A stretch of 64,000 bases of DNA from Petrolisthes cinctipes (GCA_033782935.1 JAWQEG010000739.1:1-64000), one strand, 5' to 3'; counted from the stretch's first letter, positions 10,920 to 22,489 are shown. Numbers and translations are program-made. The notes: generated by a model from the letters alone, not told the origin.

Positions 10920-11110
10920 AGTCAGTTTCGGCTATGTCTGCATAAGCAGGAAAACCTCAGACGGGCGACTCAAACCCCACACCCCCTGCTCACAGGGGTT
11001 GTAACCTCTGGCATCAGTGAAAGATTTTTACCATGTCCCGAGCCAGGGCCGAACCCTGGACCACAGGAACTGCAGCCGCGTTCTCTACCACTGTGCTAGT
11101 CAAAAGATTA
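10920..11110 (-). mobile_element. tRNA-derived SINE (Cys-like head)
   Basis: On the minus strand the head reads TAGCACAGTGGTAGAGAAC (A box) and GGGTTCGGCCCTGG (B box), with CTGCAGT in the anticodon-loop position, like a Cys(GCA) tRNA. A body of unrelated sequence follows toward 10920. No 3' CCA or acceptor pairing was seen, so it is not a working tRNA gene. Confidence 0.6.
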
Positions 11111-11581
11111 ATAGTTTGTAAACCACTCACGCTACAAAAATAAATGATACAGGATATTGAAGTACAAACCTTTTGCTGTCTCCTGATGTATAGTAATGGT
11201 CCTGATTCCTTCACATGATGAATCTCAACAAGACGAGTTCGATGGTTCCAACAACGGTGCACCTTGCAACTCTCTTCACACAACATACCGTTATTCGAAC
11301 CTTTCAACTTCTGTTTGCGAATCATCGTTCCTGGGAATCGGGACACAATTTCTGACCGCGAGTGTACTTATAAAGACAAAAGTTACATCTATAGCATGGG
11401 TAGCCAGCTCAGACTGACATCAACTCAAAATTCAATTTTTTCACTCTATTAACATATGTAAGTATATTTTTGCACTCTAATTTCGTTAAAAACCATGTCA
11501 GAATCAGATTTTTCAACACAATATTATGACATATAATATCACTGTCGTCTTTACGTCCCTTGGCTCTCACCCTCGCTGTTC
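11111..11581. other. Unassigned sequence
   Basis: No recognisable coding exon, repeat or RNA. Short open frames overlap on both strands without domain content. Confidence 0.35.
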
Positions 11582-11814
11582 AGTCTCGATCCAACCTATG
11601 TGAAGTGTGGACGTTCTCCTGGCGCTCTGCCTGCATTGTTGTTTGTGCTGTTTGTGCATTTTTGTTTGTGTGTTGTTATTTCTGTTGTGTCTTTGGTGTT
11701 GTTTGTCTGTTGTGGTTCTGTCTATTGTTTTGTTGTGGTTCTCTTTGTGTGTGTGTGTTTCGTTGGATGATTGTGTTCAGTTGTTTGCTTCCTATCTAGG
11801 CCTTGCATGGCCTG

Positions 11815-13354
11815 ATGGAGAGCGTGGATCCCTGCTTGGAGGTGGACTTGGCCATGTCGGAAGATGATGAGTCTCCTATCGAGGATCACTGGCCTGAACT
11901 GCCCCCCCCCCTCTCCTAGGTCACTCCGCAGTTCAGGTTGCAGCCGACCACCTCCTCAACCTCTACCAAGCGACCCATTGACGCCTCGTCCGACTCCTCA
12001 CAGGATTCCAATGGTGTGGACTGTTTGCCTCCTGCTGCCAAGACAGCGAAGGGTGCTTCAGCTGTGCACAACGTACAGTCGGCGGCAGAAGTCCTGTCAC
12101 CTCAGCTACTTCACCGAAACACACTTTGTTCATGGACTCGAGAAATACACACGTTTTCTACACATAATAATCTCGAGAATATGAACATCGCGTGCCTCGG
12201 TGAAGCAAGTGAGGTGACAGGACTTTTGCTGCTGACTGTACCTTCTCTGCTTCACGCTGGTGTTTCTTGCTTGTATACCAACTCCTTGCCATCATCTAAC
12301 CTTCCTGCTCTTGCCTCGAGAGATGACTATGTCAAGCTTTCCTTCTCTGTGAACACATCTACAGACAAAAATCTGCATTGGTTATCTGATGTCAACAGGG
12401 CTTTCAAACTGCAGCGTGAACTGGTTTGTCTACATCTCTAGGAAGAGTCAGGACATCATTGATAGAATCAAGGCTGGTGAATTTTTGTCTCTGCCTCTCA
12501 TTCTTCGAGACTCACCCGATAGGCCTCATAAGTTCCCCATCTACATCCTCACCCATTTTTCTATTGATGTTGACCCGAAATTTGCCTAGAGATACCCTGG
12601 TGTGTACCCTGCCCTTCGTTTTCTCCAAGATGGTTCCCCGATTAGCTGTATTGTTGTAGTCGAAGTCTTCCTGACCCACCTCCAATTGAGATTTCCTTTG
12701 ATTTCCTCCCCAGTCTTCCACCGTGTGAGGTGCTGGAACTGCATAATGACCAGCTTTGGTGCAACAGGTGCTGGGGAGTTGGGCACATCTCCTGTTATTG
12801 TTCTGCATTGCCAACATGTGCCTGTTGTGCCGCTGACCATGATTCCAGGACGTGTCCTGTCAGGGGTGAACCATCACGTCCTGCTGCCTCCACCTCCTGA
12901 GGATACGTCTCGATGGGAGTGTCCACGATGCCTTCAGCCAGGGGTTAACGTGTGGCATGGATGTACTCAGCGTCATGTCCAGGCTCGTGCCTCTAATATT
13001 GCACCGCCTCCACCACCGCCATCATCACCTCCCCAGTCTGCTCCTCCCACCAGCCCAGCCTCGCCTCCGGACCTGCCCCTCCACAAGTCAATTGCTACCC
13101 TCATTGCCTTTGAAGCTAGGATTGATGGGCTGGTTGCCGCTCAGGCTGCTAATGACTCCAATCTCTCCACCTTGGTTGAGGATCAGCGGGCCATCATCTC
13201 TAGTGTCACAACCCTTACCGAAAGGATGGATAATGTTGCATCTCGCCTTGAAAAGCTTATCGAGTCTGTCCCTTCTACTGGTCCATCATCTTCTCCAGGT
13301 CGCTCATCTGCACCCACTCCCCGGACTTCTGCCTCCAAACACAGAGTTCGCTAG
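11815..13354 (+). pseudogene. Family 1 ORF1 (zinc-knuckle protein), copy A
   Basis: Gag-like nucleic-acid-binding ORF1. It aligns with the intact ORF1 at 49280-50755: an acidic N-terminus, a serine/threonine-rich segment, a central domain, then cysteine motifs and a proline-rich stretch ahead of a coiled-coil-like region (DGLVAAQAANDSNLSTLVED). Breaks include frame shifts near 11910, the MITE at 12076-12238, and further stops at about 12440 and 12590. The Met start at 11815 corresponds to that of the intact copy. The stop TAG at 13352-13354 is kept, and the endonuclease frame opens one base ahead across it. Confidence 0.85.
12076..12238. mobile_element. 163-bp palindromic MITE, Tc1/mariner-like
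   Basis: Starts CAGTCGGCGGCAGAAGTCCT and its right end, in reverse complement, starts CAGTCAGCAGCAAAAGTCCT. Pairing extends over about 42 bp and resumes around CTCGAG, so the element is almost a full foldback. It is flanked by TA on both sides (12074-12075, 12239-12240). The three other family 1 copies lack it, giving a clean empty site (ACGTACC). Confidence 0.88.
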
Positions 13355-15636
13355 TGATTGCCAGCTGGATGTCATCTCCTGGAATGTATGTGGTATCACC
13401 AGGTATGCTAAGCTCACTCAACTCAAGGCATATGTTTTTCATCATCATCCCAGTGTTATTTTTCTCCAGGAAGCATTTCCATGTCAGCCGCTCGCTGCTG
13501 GCCAAGTTCCTCCCCTCTCAGGTTATGTACCATATGTTCATCTGGTAAGGAATGGTCTCCTGACTTACATACATAGCTCCTTGCCACATCGTCTTCTCCG
13601 TACCTCCTCTGATCCTGACATGACCTTTCAGCTATTTGAGGTTTTATCTGGTGATAAAGTTCTCGGATTATGTAATGTCTATTTTGCCCCGGCTAGATTC
13701 ACTCTTGAGGCTCTTCCTTCTCCAACAGTGGTTGGTATGGTGTATATGGGAAATTTTAATGCTTGGCATTCTGACTTGGGTGATGGTTTTGGCTCTATTA
13801 ATCGTAATGGTGTTCGTCTCCTTTCATACATCCGCAAGCATCATCTGACACTCATTGTCGGGGAGGTACTCTGGATTACATCCTCTCGTTAGGCCTGGTA
13901 GCATCTCGGGTCCAGTGCTCCTCCATGCCAGATATATTCTCTGATCACGTCGCTCTTCGGTTTAATTATTTTCGACATGCTAGGTCAAGTGCTTCAGCCA
14001 CTCGTTTACATATTTCTGTGCTGTCTAAACATTGACAAACTTACATCTTACTATATACTCTGATCTTGTATCTGCTACTCATGACTTTTATAGGCTATAC
14101 ATCTCCTGGCCACACCTCCAACATCGTTATACTACCCACTCCTGGACGCTTGATGCGCGTATACAGAAAGCGAAGGAGGAGGCTGAATGTGATGGCCTAT
14201 TGTTTCAAGCCAACCCAACCCCTGACCTGCTCCATCGTTACCAGATGTCTAGGGATGCTTTAGTCACCCTGCGAGAGTGTGCTCACACTGAGTCTTGGCA
14301 GTGGCTCTTGGACAGCATGAACCAGCAAACAAGTGTGGCGTCTATGTGGCACCTCATCCATCGGGTTGTTAAAAAGACGCCGGCCACTGCTCGTCATCAC
14401 ACTCCTGCCGCCTATGCCCAACAACTTGTCAATGCCGGGTCAGAACAATCTACCCCAGCCAGTCTACCCATCCACATACAAGATGCATCCGTTTCCTGTG
14501 CTGCTGTCCATCACCTAATGTCTGCTCTGATGCAAGATGATGACGATGATGTAGAGCAGATAACTGAGGAGGAGTTGTACCGTGCTCTCTCTCTTGGGGT
14601 AGAGCTTCTTCCGCTGGTGGTGTTGGCATTACTTATGCTGTGCTGCGCCTACTTCAACAAGTTCCTGGGAACCCACTACTTCGACTGTACAATCTTTGTC
14701 TTTGTGATGGTTGTGTACCACAAGCCTGGACCAGCAGCACAATTATACCCATCCCTGCGAAGTTCAGGCCTATTCCACTTACTTCCTGTTTTTGTAAGGT
14801 TATGTAGAAAATCTTACTCAATCATACCTATTGCAGGATCGCCTTTCTCCATGGCTGTTTGGTTTCCTTCCCCAGCAGAGCACACACCACTGCCTAGTCG
14901 ACCTGTACTCTCACCTCTCTAGGGACAGTGTGGTGTGATGGCCTTCATTGACTTTCGAAGTGCCTTCGATGTTGCTAATAGAGACATCATTTTGGATCAA
15001 CTGGTTGACTTTGGGATAAAGGGTAATCAAATACAGTGGATTCGGGGCTACCTCAGTAACAGGACCTCCTGTGTGTTTTTCAGTGGTGCACTCAGTCCTT
15101 TGCATAGTTTTCATCTTGGTACACCTCAAGGGGGTGTTCTCAGCCCATTCTTATTTAACATTCTGATGCATCGGCTGCTCACTTCTCTTCCTGATATTCC
15201 TGGAACTACAAATACTTGCTATGCCGATGATATCTGTGTTCATTCTACCTCGCCAAGGGATCCCCAGCAGTTTCTTGACTTCTCTGTGGCCTCCTTTCAC
15301 TGTGGCATTATTGTCTCCCTAGATCAGAGCAGAATATTCACCTGCTGCCTTCCTGTATGCTATTCTGGATGCTCTTAATCTTGTTTGTCACAGTGGAGGA
15401 TATATTCCTACCGTCGTCGGCCTCATGGTTCTGAGGCACAATGTAGTCTCTGCTCGTTTGAGGCTTGACTACCAGCCACCGTGGCAGGTTGCTGGAATGC
15501 AGGGTGAGCCTCCCTTCACTTCGCTTGTGCCGAGCGCCTCGTGCTAACACTATAGAACACTATTGCCTGGCCTGCCCCACTGTGTGACGCTTGCTGCCCC
15601 GGAGCCTGCTGCTTAATGTGGTTTGTCGACACCTGC
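13355..15636 (+). pseudogene. Family 1 ORF2 (endonuclease-RT-RNase H), copy A
   Basis: Starts with the APE-type endonuclease (LDVISWNVCGI at 13365, VIFLQEAF, VYMGNFNAWHSDLGD) and continues to RT blocks: FIDFRSAFDVANRDI near 14945, LGTPQGGVLSPFLFNI near 15115 and CYADDICVHST near 15220. The catalytic YADD is present. The first half is broken by several frame shifts (near 13890, 14030 and 14600-14930) and by loss of coding sequence around 13970-14040. RNase H is reduced to a few residues. It ends within the C-terminal zinc-motif region, which lacks its last part. Confidence 0.85.
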
Positions 15637-15639
15637 TAT

Positions 15640-17334
15640 CAAATCCGTTTTTAAGGGTTTGGGAGTGGTTCTTCGTATCCGAATATCCTATAACAGTGAC
15701 TGCAGATCTAATCGGTGCTTTTGAGGCAAAAGATTCTCTATCTCTGGGGGATAATCACTGTAAGGTTCAGATTATGTGGTCCATAAATGTAGTTGACAGT
15801 GATAATGACTACTGCCCCAACTTCTTCGATGGTTCTGTAGAGCATGTCCCTAAGGAGTGTCGCGTTCTTACACCCTTTTGGTTTGTGGTATACTACAGGG
15901 AGGGGCGTGGTAACAACATCCATCCCTCTAAGTATCTGGAAAAAGAAATAGGATTAATACCAATGGGTCACATAAAAAAGTACGGTAAGGGTGTTTTAAT
16001 CAGAGCACAGGCCATGATGCTCATCAATCTCTCCAGTCCTTCTGATGACATGTTTGAATCCATCAAACCACATCGAACAGAGAAGACATTTTTGCTATGT
16101 GCCCAGATAGTGTCCAATGGGCAACAATGATGAAAGGAAGTAATAATATGATCATCCTCTCATTCTATTGCTCACATGTCCCAGATCGCATTAACATCAA
16201 CCCCACCTCTTTGGAGGTGAATCCTTTTGTTGAGCGTTCTTTGCAGTGTTTCTCTTGTTATGAGTTTGGTCATGGGAGGAGGAACTGCACAAACAATTCT
16301 AGGTGTGGTAATTGTTCTGCTCTTGACTTCTCAGTGTCTGTCAGAGAGGTACTGCTTTTTGTGTAGGGATGCTCACCCCCTACGTTCTTGCCAATGCAAG
16401 ACGCACCTCCTCGAGCAGGATATCCTCCACTTGGCAAACTTCTAATTCGTCAGCATTAGTAGTGCCAGACAGTAACTCAACTTCAGGCAACAGAAGGATG
16501 GTGGTATTAGGACATATGCCTCCTCCCTTCGCCCTCATCATTCCAAGTCGACAACATATAATTCTCACCTCTCCCAAGAAACAGTTGCTTCTTACTCTGT
16601 GAGAACGTTTCTCAGGTTCCACTACATAATAGCTTCTCTGTCTTGGAAACCATATCAGATATTCATTCTAGTGAAACTTCCCCTGATGAAAATTCTCACG
16701 TCGTGACTAAAGGTATTTATGTGGTAAAGGTTAACGCTGCCACACACTCATAAAAAGGAAACCTAAGTCGACTAAATTGCAACAGAGGCATCTTCGTGGT
16801 TCCTTTAAACACTTGACTCCATGGACGTTCCTCCTTGCAATACAAACGTCTCTCAATCCCCCCAGAAGTGTTGTCGTGGCTCCGATGAGTCTCTTGATTT
16901 AACACATGTTCCCCCTCGCAAGCTTCCTTTGGGAATATTAGAAGGGCGTAAAGTGAATGTGGATACCTCGGTTGTTGTGACTTCAATAGATACAGTTTTT
17001 CTTCCGCTCGAGCAGCGGAGTGATTTTACCACCTGTAATATGGATGTAGATGTCTCTGCCTGTGTCAGTGATACCACAAATATACAGGACAATACCAATG
17101 TTGCTGTTTCAAAGAATATCCCTGCTCATCTCCCTTCACCTTCCTCTAACATATCAGGTGCTTCAGAGACTCATGTATGGTTCACAATTACTGCCCCAAG
17201 TACTACTCCTCGGGATCGTTCTTCTTCTAGTGGCCCATGGATTAGAGAAAGCTTGTCGTTTGAGTAAAACATCTGGTAAAAGTAGTAGTGGGAAGTCCCT
17301 CTGTGAGGCTTCCAAAATATCTGAGTTAAAGTAA
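15640..17334 (+). pseudogene. Family 2 ORF1 (zinc-knuckle protein), copy 2b
   Basis: 5'-truncated ORF1. Segments align with the intact ORF1 at 59678-61639: FWFVVYYREGRGNNIHPSKY, EKEIGLIPMGHIKKYGKG, then the knuckle CFSCYEFGHGRRNC (C-x2-C-x4-H-x4-C), and a Ser/Pro-rich C-terminal half (PPRKLPLGILEGR). Frame shifts occur near 15700, 16080, 16330 and later. The C-terminus here reads KSSSGKSLCEASKISELK and stops at TAA 17332-17334. It differs from the end in the full-length copy, which reaches its stop earlier in a shifted frame. Confidence 0.8.
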
Positions 17335-18315
17335 ACACTGTTCAAGGTCCTTCAGTGGAATTGCCGTGTCTTGCGTGCCTCTTGGGAGGAACTGAGTGTT
17401 CTTCTCTCTCGCTTTTCCCCTGCGTGTGTATGTCTCCAAGAGACAATGCTTGGGGACTACATTCCTGCCAGTTCTCCTATATACTCTGCATTTTTTTCCA
17501 ATTCTTTGATGGGCAGGGTCACCATGGTGGCTCTGCCATCCTAGTTCGATGCGATGTTCCATGCATGAGCCTGGAGCTCGATACTCCGCTCCAGGTTGTT
17601 GCAGTTAAGGTTTTTATAGACTGTCCTTCCTCCCAATGTTACAATTAAGAGGGGTGATCTCAACCGTTGTGTACGGGACCATCCCTCTCCTTTTATTTTA
17701 TTGAATAATTCTAATGGTCGTCATCTACTGTAAGGTTACAATTCAGTCAATCCCAGAGGTATTTTATTGGATTCTTTTATTGAGGATGAAGGATTAGAGG
17801 TTTTAAATACGGGAGATATGACATATTTTCATAGCCCTACTGGGACTTTTACCGCCATTAATATTTCCCTCTACTCACCCAGTGTTCTGTTGGATTTTAC
17901 TAACTTGGAGTGTGTTACCCGATTTATATGTTTAGTGACCACTTCCCTATACTCTTGGAAAATAACAGGTATGAACCGCAGTCTCGTCTTCCTAGGTGGA
18001 GATTAGAGAAGGCTGAATGGCAGTTTTTTATAGAGCTTTCTTCTCCGGTCTCTTCTGTAGCAGATTTTAGTAGCTTTGACGAGGCTGTAACATATTTCAC
18101 TGTTATACTCCACTCTGCTGCTTTCAACTCTGTCCCTAAAACTTCTGACCACTTTCCCAAACGTCCTGTCCCTTGGTCTTCATCAGTCTGCACCAGTGCT
18201 GTGTGGAAAAAGCGCGCTGCTTTCTCTGGCCTTCTTCGCAATCGTGGGGACCCAATTCTTTTAGAGGACTTCCGACGGGCAAGGGCTTGGGCTAGACGAG
18301 TTTTAAAAGAGGCAC
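17335..18315 (+). pseudogene. Family 2 ORF2 endonuclease part, copy 2b
   Basis: Follows the ORF1 stop directly and in the same frame: the next codons read TLFKVLQWNCR, the first beta-strand of an APE-type endonuclease. Further blocks are GHHGGSAILVRCDVP near 17520 and an SDHFP-equivalent near 17935. The region after 17640 has several stops and frame shifts. It ends in RAWARRVLKEAR near 18315. RT is absent from this part. Confidence 0.8.
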
Positions 18316-18446
18316 GATGTACACCGATCGACATAGGGCTATAAAAAAATGCAAAGGCTATATCTAGCCCCTTCATTGGTACCACAGATAAGTTTGTGAT
18401 CCAGAGTGTCAGTGAAAATCATAAACACTGCTTCACCCTCTAGGGC

Positions 18447-18475
18447 AGTGGTTCTTAAACTGGGGGCGCCAGAAG
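18447..18475 (+). repeat. hAT-like terminal sequence
   Basis: CAGTGGTTCTTAAACTGGGG resembles the termini of many hAT elements and breaks the homology between the two piggyBac-like MITE copies. No matching opposite end was found. Confidence 0.3.
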
Positions 18476-18565
18476 CTTCCAGGGCAGGGAAAGCAGGGTT
18501 TTGGTGAATAATTTGTGATATTAATTATTGCAAAATTGCCAAAAACTTTACCACTGTTTCCACAA

Positions 18566-18568
<3 letters not shown>

Positions 18569-18648
<80 letters not shown>
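18569..18648 (+). repeat. TC then TA microsatellite
   Basis: About 19 TC units followed by about 20 TA units. Confidence 0.95.
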
Positions 18649-18651
<3 letters not shown>

Positions 18652-18966
18652 GAGAAACCCCCCACCCTGTCACTACTGCCTGGGGTAGGGGTAGTAAGGG
18701 CCCATCCCTGCCTAGAAATTTTTACTTCTGGGTGTACATATATTCATGCATCTACGCATTATAAACATGCGTAACACATGCGTACGCCCTCGCATGTTAT
18801 TTGGGGGACTAACTGTTGTATTATTATCCGACTTTGACGAGCTGCTGTACGCAAACCAGTGAAGATAGGAGACTTTTGTTTGCATATTCTGGTGTGTAAA
18901 ATATAGTTCTACAAACTTATAAGGCTGGGGGACAAGGCATAGCCCACCAATTGCAGTTCTCAGGGG

Positions 18967-19403
18967 TTAATAAGTGCAAGGGCGCATGAAAAGGGGTTGT
19001 TGTGGTTGGCGAGGCATAGCGATCGTGAGTGGAGGTGACTCTAAGTAAGGTAGGTTTTATTATTTTGGGTTAAGATTCACTCCTGTAACATGACGAGCTT
19101 TGTGCATTGCCTATTGTGTATTTATGTAGGAGTATGTATAATTAAGGGTAATTTCAGGTATTGGAGTTAGTGTAGTGTGGTTAAGATTAGGTTAACTGTA
19201 TTTTTTTGTGTATGTGTTTGGGCGATTCAATTGGGTACTCATCTGAGTGGTTGGGGTCAAAGGCACTTTAGCTGAGCCAGAACGTGTTTGGGGTTTCGAG
19301 TGAGACTTGCTGTAAGAATGAAATACTATAACTCTTATGATTAACTTTTAATATCCAGTGCCGTGTTTGTCTGAGAAAAGTGGACTAAGAAAAATACAAC
19401 AGA
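18967..19403. other. Unassigned sequence between MITE and family 2
   Basis: GT-rich in part. No repeat partner in the window and no coding exon was noticed. It may be flanking DNA separating two independent family 2 fragments. Confidence 0.35.
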
Positions 19404-20735
19404 TCTGTGATAGAGTTGGGCATTGATTACTTCCAGATTTGTCCTGTGCGGGTCCCCAGTGTGGCTCCCTGGCTTCTTCCAGAAGTTTACACCTGCACTT
19501 GCTTTTCAGGCAAAAAGGAATCTCTTCCTCCGCCAGTGGCTCGCTCCCTCTTTTTAGAACATGCCTCCTCTCACAAGGAGTCCCTCCCTGTGTGCAATGA
19601 TGGGTCAAAGTCTGATGCTAGAGTTGGTTTTCGGGCTGTCTTTCCTGACTTTTGTCGTGGCGGCAGGCTCCCTTCTGTCATGTCAATTTTACTGCTGAGC
19701 TCTCGGCAATTTTACATGCCCTCCAAGTGATTTTTACTCTCCCTCAGCTTTCTTTTACTATTTTTAGCGATTCATGTAGTGCCTTGCAGGCCTTGAGCAA
19801 TTTTAACTTTTCCCATCCCTTGATGTTGGCCATTTTCGAGTGGTTTGTCCTCCTGGGGCGTCGTGGACACAGAGTCACATTTTGTTGGGTCCCGGCCCAT
19901 GTGGGTGTCGGTGGGAATGAGCGGGCTGACGCCCTGGCTAAGGCTGCTGTCTCCAATTCTCGGCCTCCTGCCAGGCGTCATCCCCTACCTGCAGTAGACC
20001 TTTGAGCCTACATAGATGCTGCTGTTCGTTCCTGCTAGAAGGACAGATGAGATGCCGTCGGGGCTAACAAGCTCAGTGGCATCCACCAGCACCTGGGTTT
20101 GTGGAGCTACAGCGGCCTGTCCTGCCGGTGGGAGATGGCTCTTGCCTGTCTCCGTATTGGCCACACACTATTGACTCATGGTTTTTTAATGGAGGGGGGA
20201 CCCCCTCCCTACTGTGATGATTGTCTGGTCTCTCTGACAGTGCGACATCTTCTTGTCGAGTGTCCCAGCCTTGGGAACCTTTGTCGTAGGTACCTCTCCG
20301 AGTACCAGGTGGGGGACGGTTCTTACAGTCTCTCCCAGTTGATTGGGAGGAGGCTTGTAGTGTGGGAGGGAGCACCCTCTCCTTTGTGGAGGAGGTTGGC
20401 CTCCTCCACAAATTGTGAATTTTATGATACATTTTTTTTTTTTTTTTTTTTTACAATCCAATGTTTTTAATTTTGATTCTTTTATATATTTTACTAAGTT
20501 AATCAGTTTATTTTTAGTAAAAATGTGAGTTTTTTGTTGATATGTCCTTTTAATCATGCTGCTTCTCCCTTTTGGGGTAGTGAATCCTGGCTTATGTGTG
20601 TAAATATTTTATTAATTATATCAATGACCATATTTAAAAATCCTTAAAATTTAATATTATGTTGGGCCGTATATAACCCTAACTGTTGCCCCGCCAGATG
20701 ACTAGTGGCATTTATTTATCAATCAATCAATCAGT
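19404..20735 (+). mobile_element. Family 2 copy 2b, 3' part (RNase H to tail)
   Basis: Covers the end of family 2 ORF2: FQICPVRVPSVAPWLLPEV, an RNase H in which the first Asp motif YTDGSKSDAG has become CNDGSKSDAR, then SDSCSALQAL and CWVPAHVGVGGNERADALAK, and the zinc motif YCDDCLVSLTVRHLLVEC. Frame shifts occur near 19660 and 20005. The 3' UTR carries a run of T (20432-20453) and ends with ATCAATCAATCAATC at about 20720-20735, the family 2 tail. RT is missing between this part and the part ending at 18315. Confidence 0.85.
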
Positions 20736-20759
20736 AACTTTCTTGCTTACAGAACATTT

Positions 20760-22480
20760 TCTGTCAGGTTGCGCAATAACGTAGCATCCGACATATGTGT
20801 CCAAGAAATGGGGTGCCCCAAGGAAGTGTGCTTAGCCCGACTGTTTTCAGTGTTGCCACTAAAGATATTCTGTCATTAGCTCCCGTTCCATGAAACCTTA
20901 AACACTCACTGTTTGCTGACGATTGTGCACTGTGGCGCTCTTCTCCCAATGTAAAATTTTCGGCGATCCTGTTTCAATTATACACTTGACTCTGTCCATC
21001 AGTGGGCCTCGCAGTTTGGTTTTAAGTGTTCTGTTCCTACGTGTGTCAGCATTGTTTTCACCCATATATTAATGTAGAGTAACGGATTTGCATATTACTT
21101 TAGATACAGCTGACACCTTTTCAAAAATCTGCAACACTCATAGGCCTATATTATGACTTTAGGCTTAATTGGAAAAGTCATATTAATTACTTGCATGTTT
21201 GTTGTAGAAAAAAAAAGGTCCTCAAATACCTATCTGATAAATCGTGGGGAGCTGACAGAACATCTTTATTGATAGTGTATGAGTCTCTCATACGTTCAAA
21301 GCTTGACTATGGCGCACAGGTGTATGCGTTGGCGGCTAAGGCGATGCTCATGAGATTGGATGTATTTCAGAATATATGTTTACGGTTATGTCTTGGCGCT
21401 CTTCGAGGTACTCTTGTGGAGCGGATGGAAGTAAAGACAAATATACCTACCCTCCGTATTCGTCGAGACCATCTATTTTGATCATACGGTATTACCACCC
21501 ACCAGAAACGATCGCTAGCCATCCCGGCTTGTGGGATCCTGCTGCATGGGGCCTTCAAGTCGGTGGCTGCTCGGCTTCATTTCCTCTGTCAAGAGCTAGG
21601 GTTCGAATTTCTAGTGGGGATCGACTCGTTCAGTTAAATATAGCGCCTTGGTCGTCTAGTCTCACCACAATTATCACTGACTGTCTCCCCACCGCCAGGT
21701 TCCAGTCACCGGAGTAGGAGGTCAGACCATTGTTCTGGAAGATCCTCATTAGAAACCTAGCGTCCATTCCACTTGTACACCGATGGCTCTAAAACGGATG
21801 AATGTGTGGTCAGAGGAGTGTTATCTTAGACACCGGCTGCCCGCATATGCATCTGTGTTTAATGCAGAATTATTTGCCATAGCCAGAGCTAAGGATTTTG
21901 CTGAAAATTTAAATTACGACAGTTTTGTCATATATTCGGATTCACAATCAGCCCTTCAGGAAATTAAATCCTGCAAAACGACTTCAAATTAAATCCTGGG
22001 CAATATTATCAAGAAATTACATGAGTCTACTGAGTTCTTTCTTTGATATGGGTTCCTGGTCATTGTCGAATCTTCGGTAATGAACAGGCTGACTTACTTG
22101 CAAAGTCGGTGGTAGAACATGGGAAGTCCCTCGAGAGCTACAGTCGAGTCTCTCTTTCAGTAAAAAATCGTTTAATTTTCTGTGGCAAAGTCAGTGGACC
22201 GACTTGGCAATACCCATACATCATCAAGATCACCAGAGAAGACCCTCAGCAAATCGTCACCATCGCCGAGAGGTCACACTAGCCAGAATAATAATGAACT
22301 GTACTCTTTTAACTCATATGTTACCATATGTAAGTCATAGTCAATCTCTGGCTGCCTATTGCAGGGTAAATCAAGTCCCCATGAATCTGAACTCTGTCTT
22401 GGGTGATGGGGATCCTGGTGTGACTGATAAATTGATGAAAGAGACCAGACTATTCAGAGAGTTGTGACTTAGATTTTATT
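20760..22480 (+). pseudogene. Degraded non-LTR element with RT remnant and RNase H
   Basis: A third RNase H-bearing family, heavily broken. It retains an RT thumb-like region (KSWGADRTSLLIVYESLIRS, then KLDYGAQVYALAAKA, at about 21236-21350), DFQ-type LRLCLGALRGTLVERM, an RNase H start HLYTDGSKTDECV near 21774, the SDSQSALQEIKS block near 21940 and IWVPGHCRIFGNEQADLLAK near 22046. A catalytic-site remnant FADD-like region near 20905 is out of frame. There are more than ten stops or shifts. It resembles I/Jockey-group ORF2 C-termini. No tail or boundaries could be fixed. Confidence 0.7.
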
Positions 22481-22489
22481 ATAATTAAT

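Larger units (their letters stand above)
11582..15636 (+). mobile_element. Family 1 non-LTR retrotransposon, copy A (degraded)
   Basis: Begins AGTCTCGATCC, aligned with the 5' end of the full-length copy at 48984, and follows it through the GT/T-rich 5' UTR, ORF1 and ORF2. It has two large internal deletions in the ORF2 second half: near 15349 the RT C-terminus jumps to the RNase H region, and near 15400 RNase H jumps to the C-terminal zinc-motif region. It ends at about 15636 inside the last ORF2 codons, fused to family 2 copy 2b at a GCTATC-like microhomology. A 163-bp MITE sits in its ORF1. Confidence 0.9.
15637..18315 (+). mobile_element. Family 2 non-LTR retrotransposon, copy 2b, first part
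   Basis: Begins abruptly in ORF1 (the segment around TTTTTAAGGGTTTGGGAG matches 61420-61440 of the full-length copy in reverse) and runs on through ORF1 and the endonuclease into the linker before RT. It stops in the KEARR region (about 18315), where the inner part of a piggyBac-like MITE begins. The 5' fusion to family 1 and the 3' break both look like rearrangement rather than retrotransposition. Confidence 0.85.
18316..18966 (-). mobile_element. piggyBac-like MITE, copy 2 (left end truncated)
   Basis: The right end CAGTTCTCAGGGG is followed by TTAA (18967-18970), and the adjacent 45 bp match the left part of the MITE at 9783 in reverse complement (GGCTGGGGGACAAGGCATAGC). The other side, 18316-18440, matches 10120-10250 in reverse complement (GGTACCACAGATAAGTTTGTG). 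The last 60 or so bases of that end are missing at the junction with family 2. The centre is divergent and carries a TC/TA microsatellite and a hAT-like end. Confidence 0.7.
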
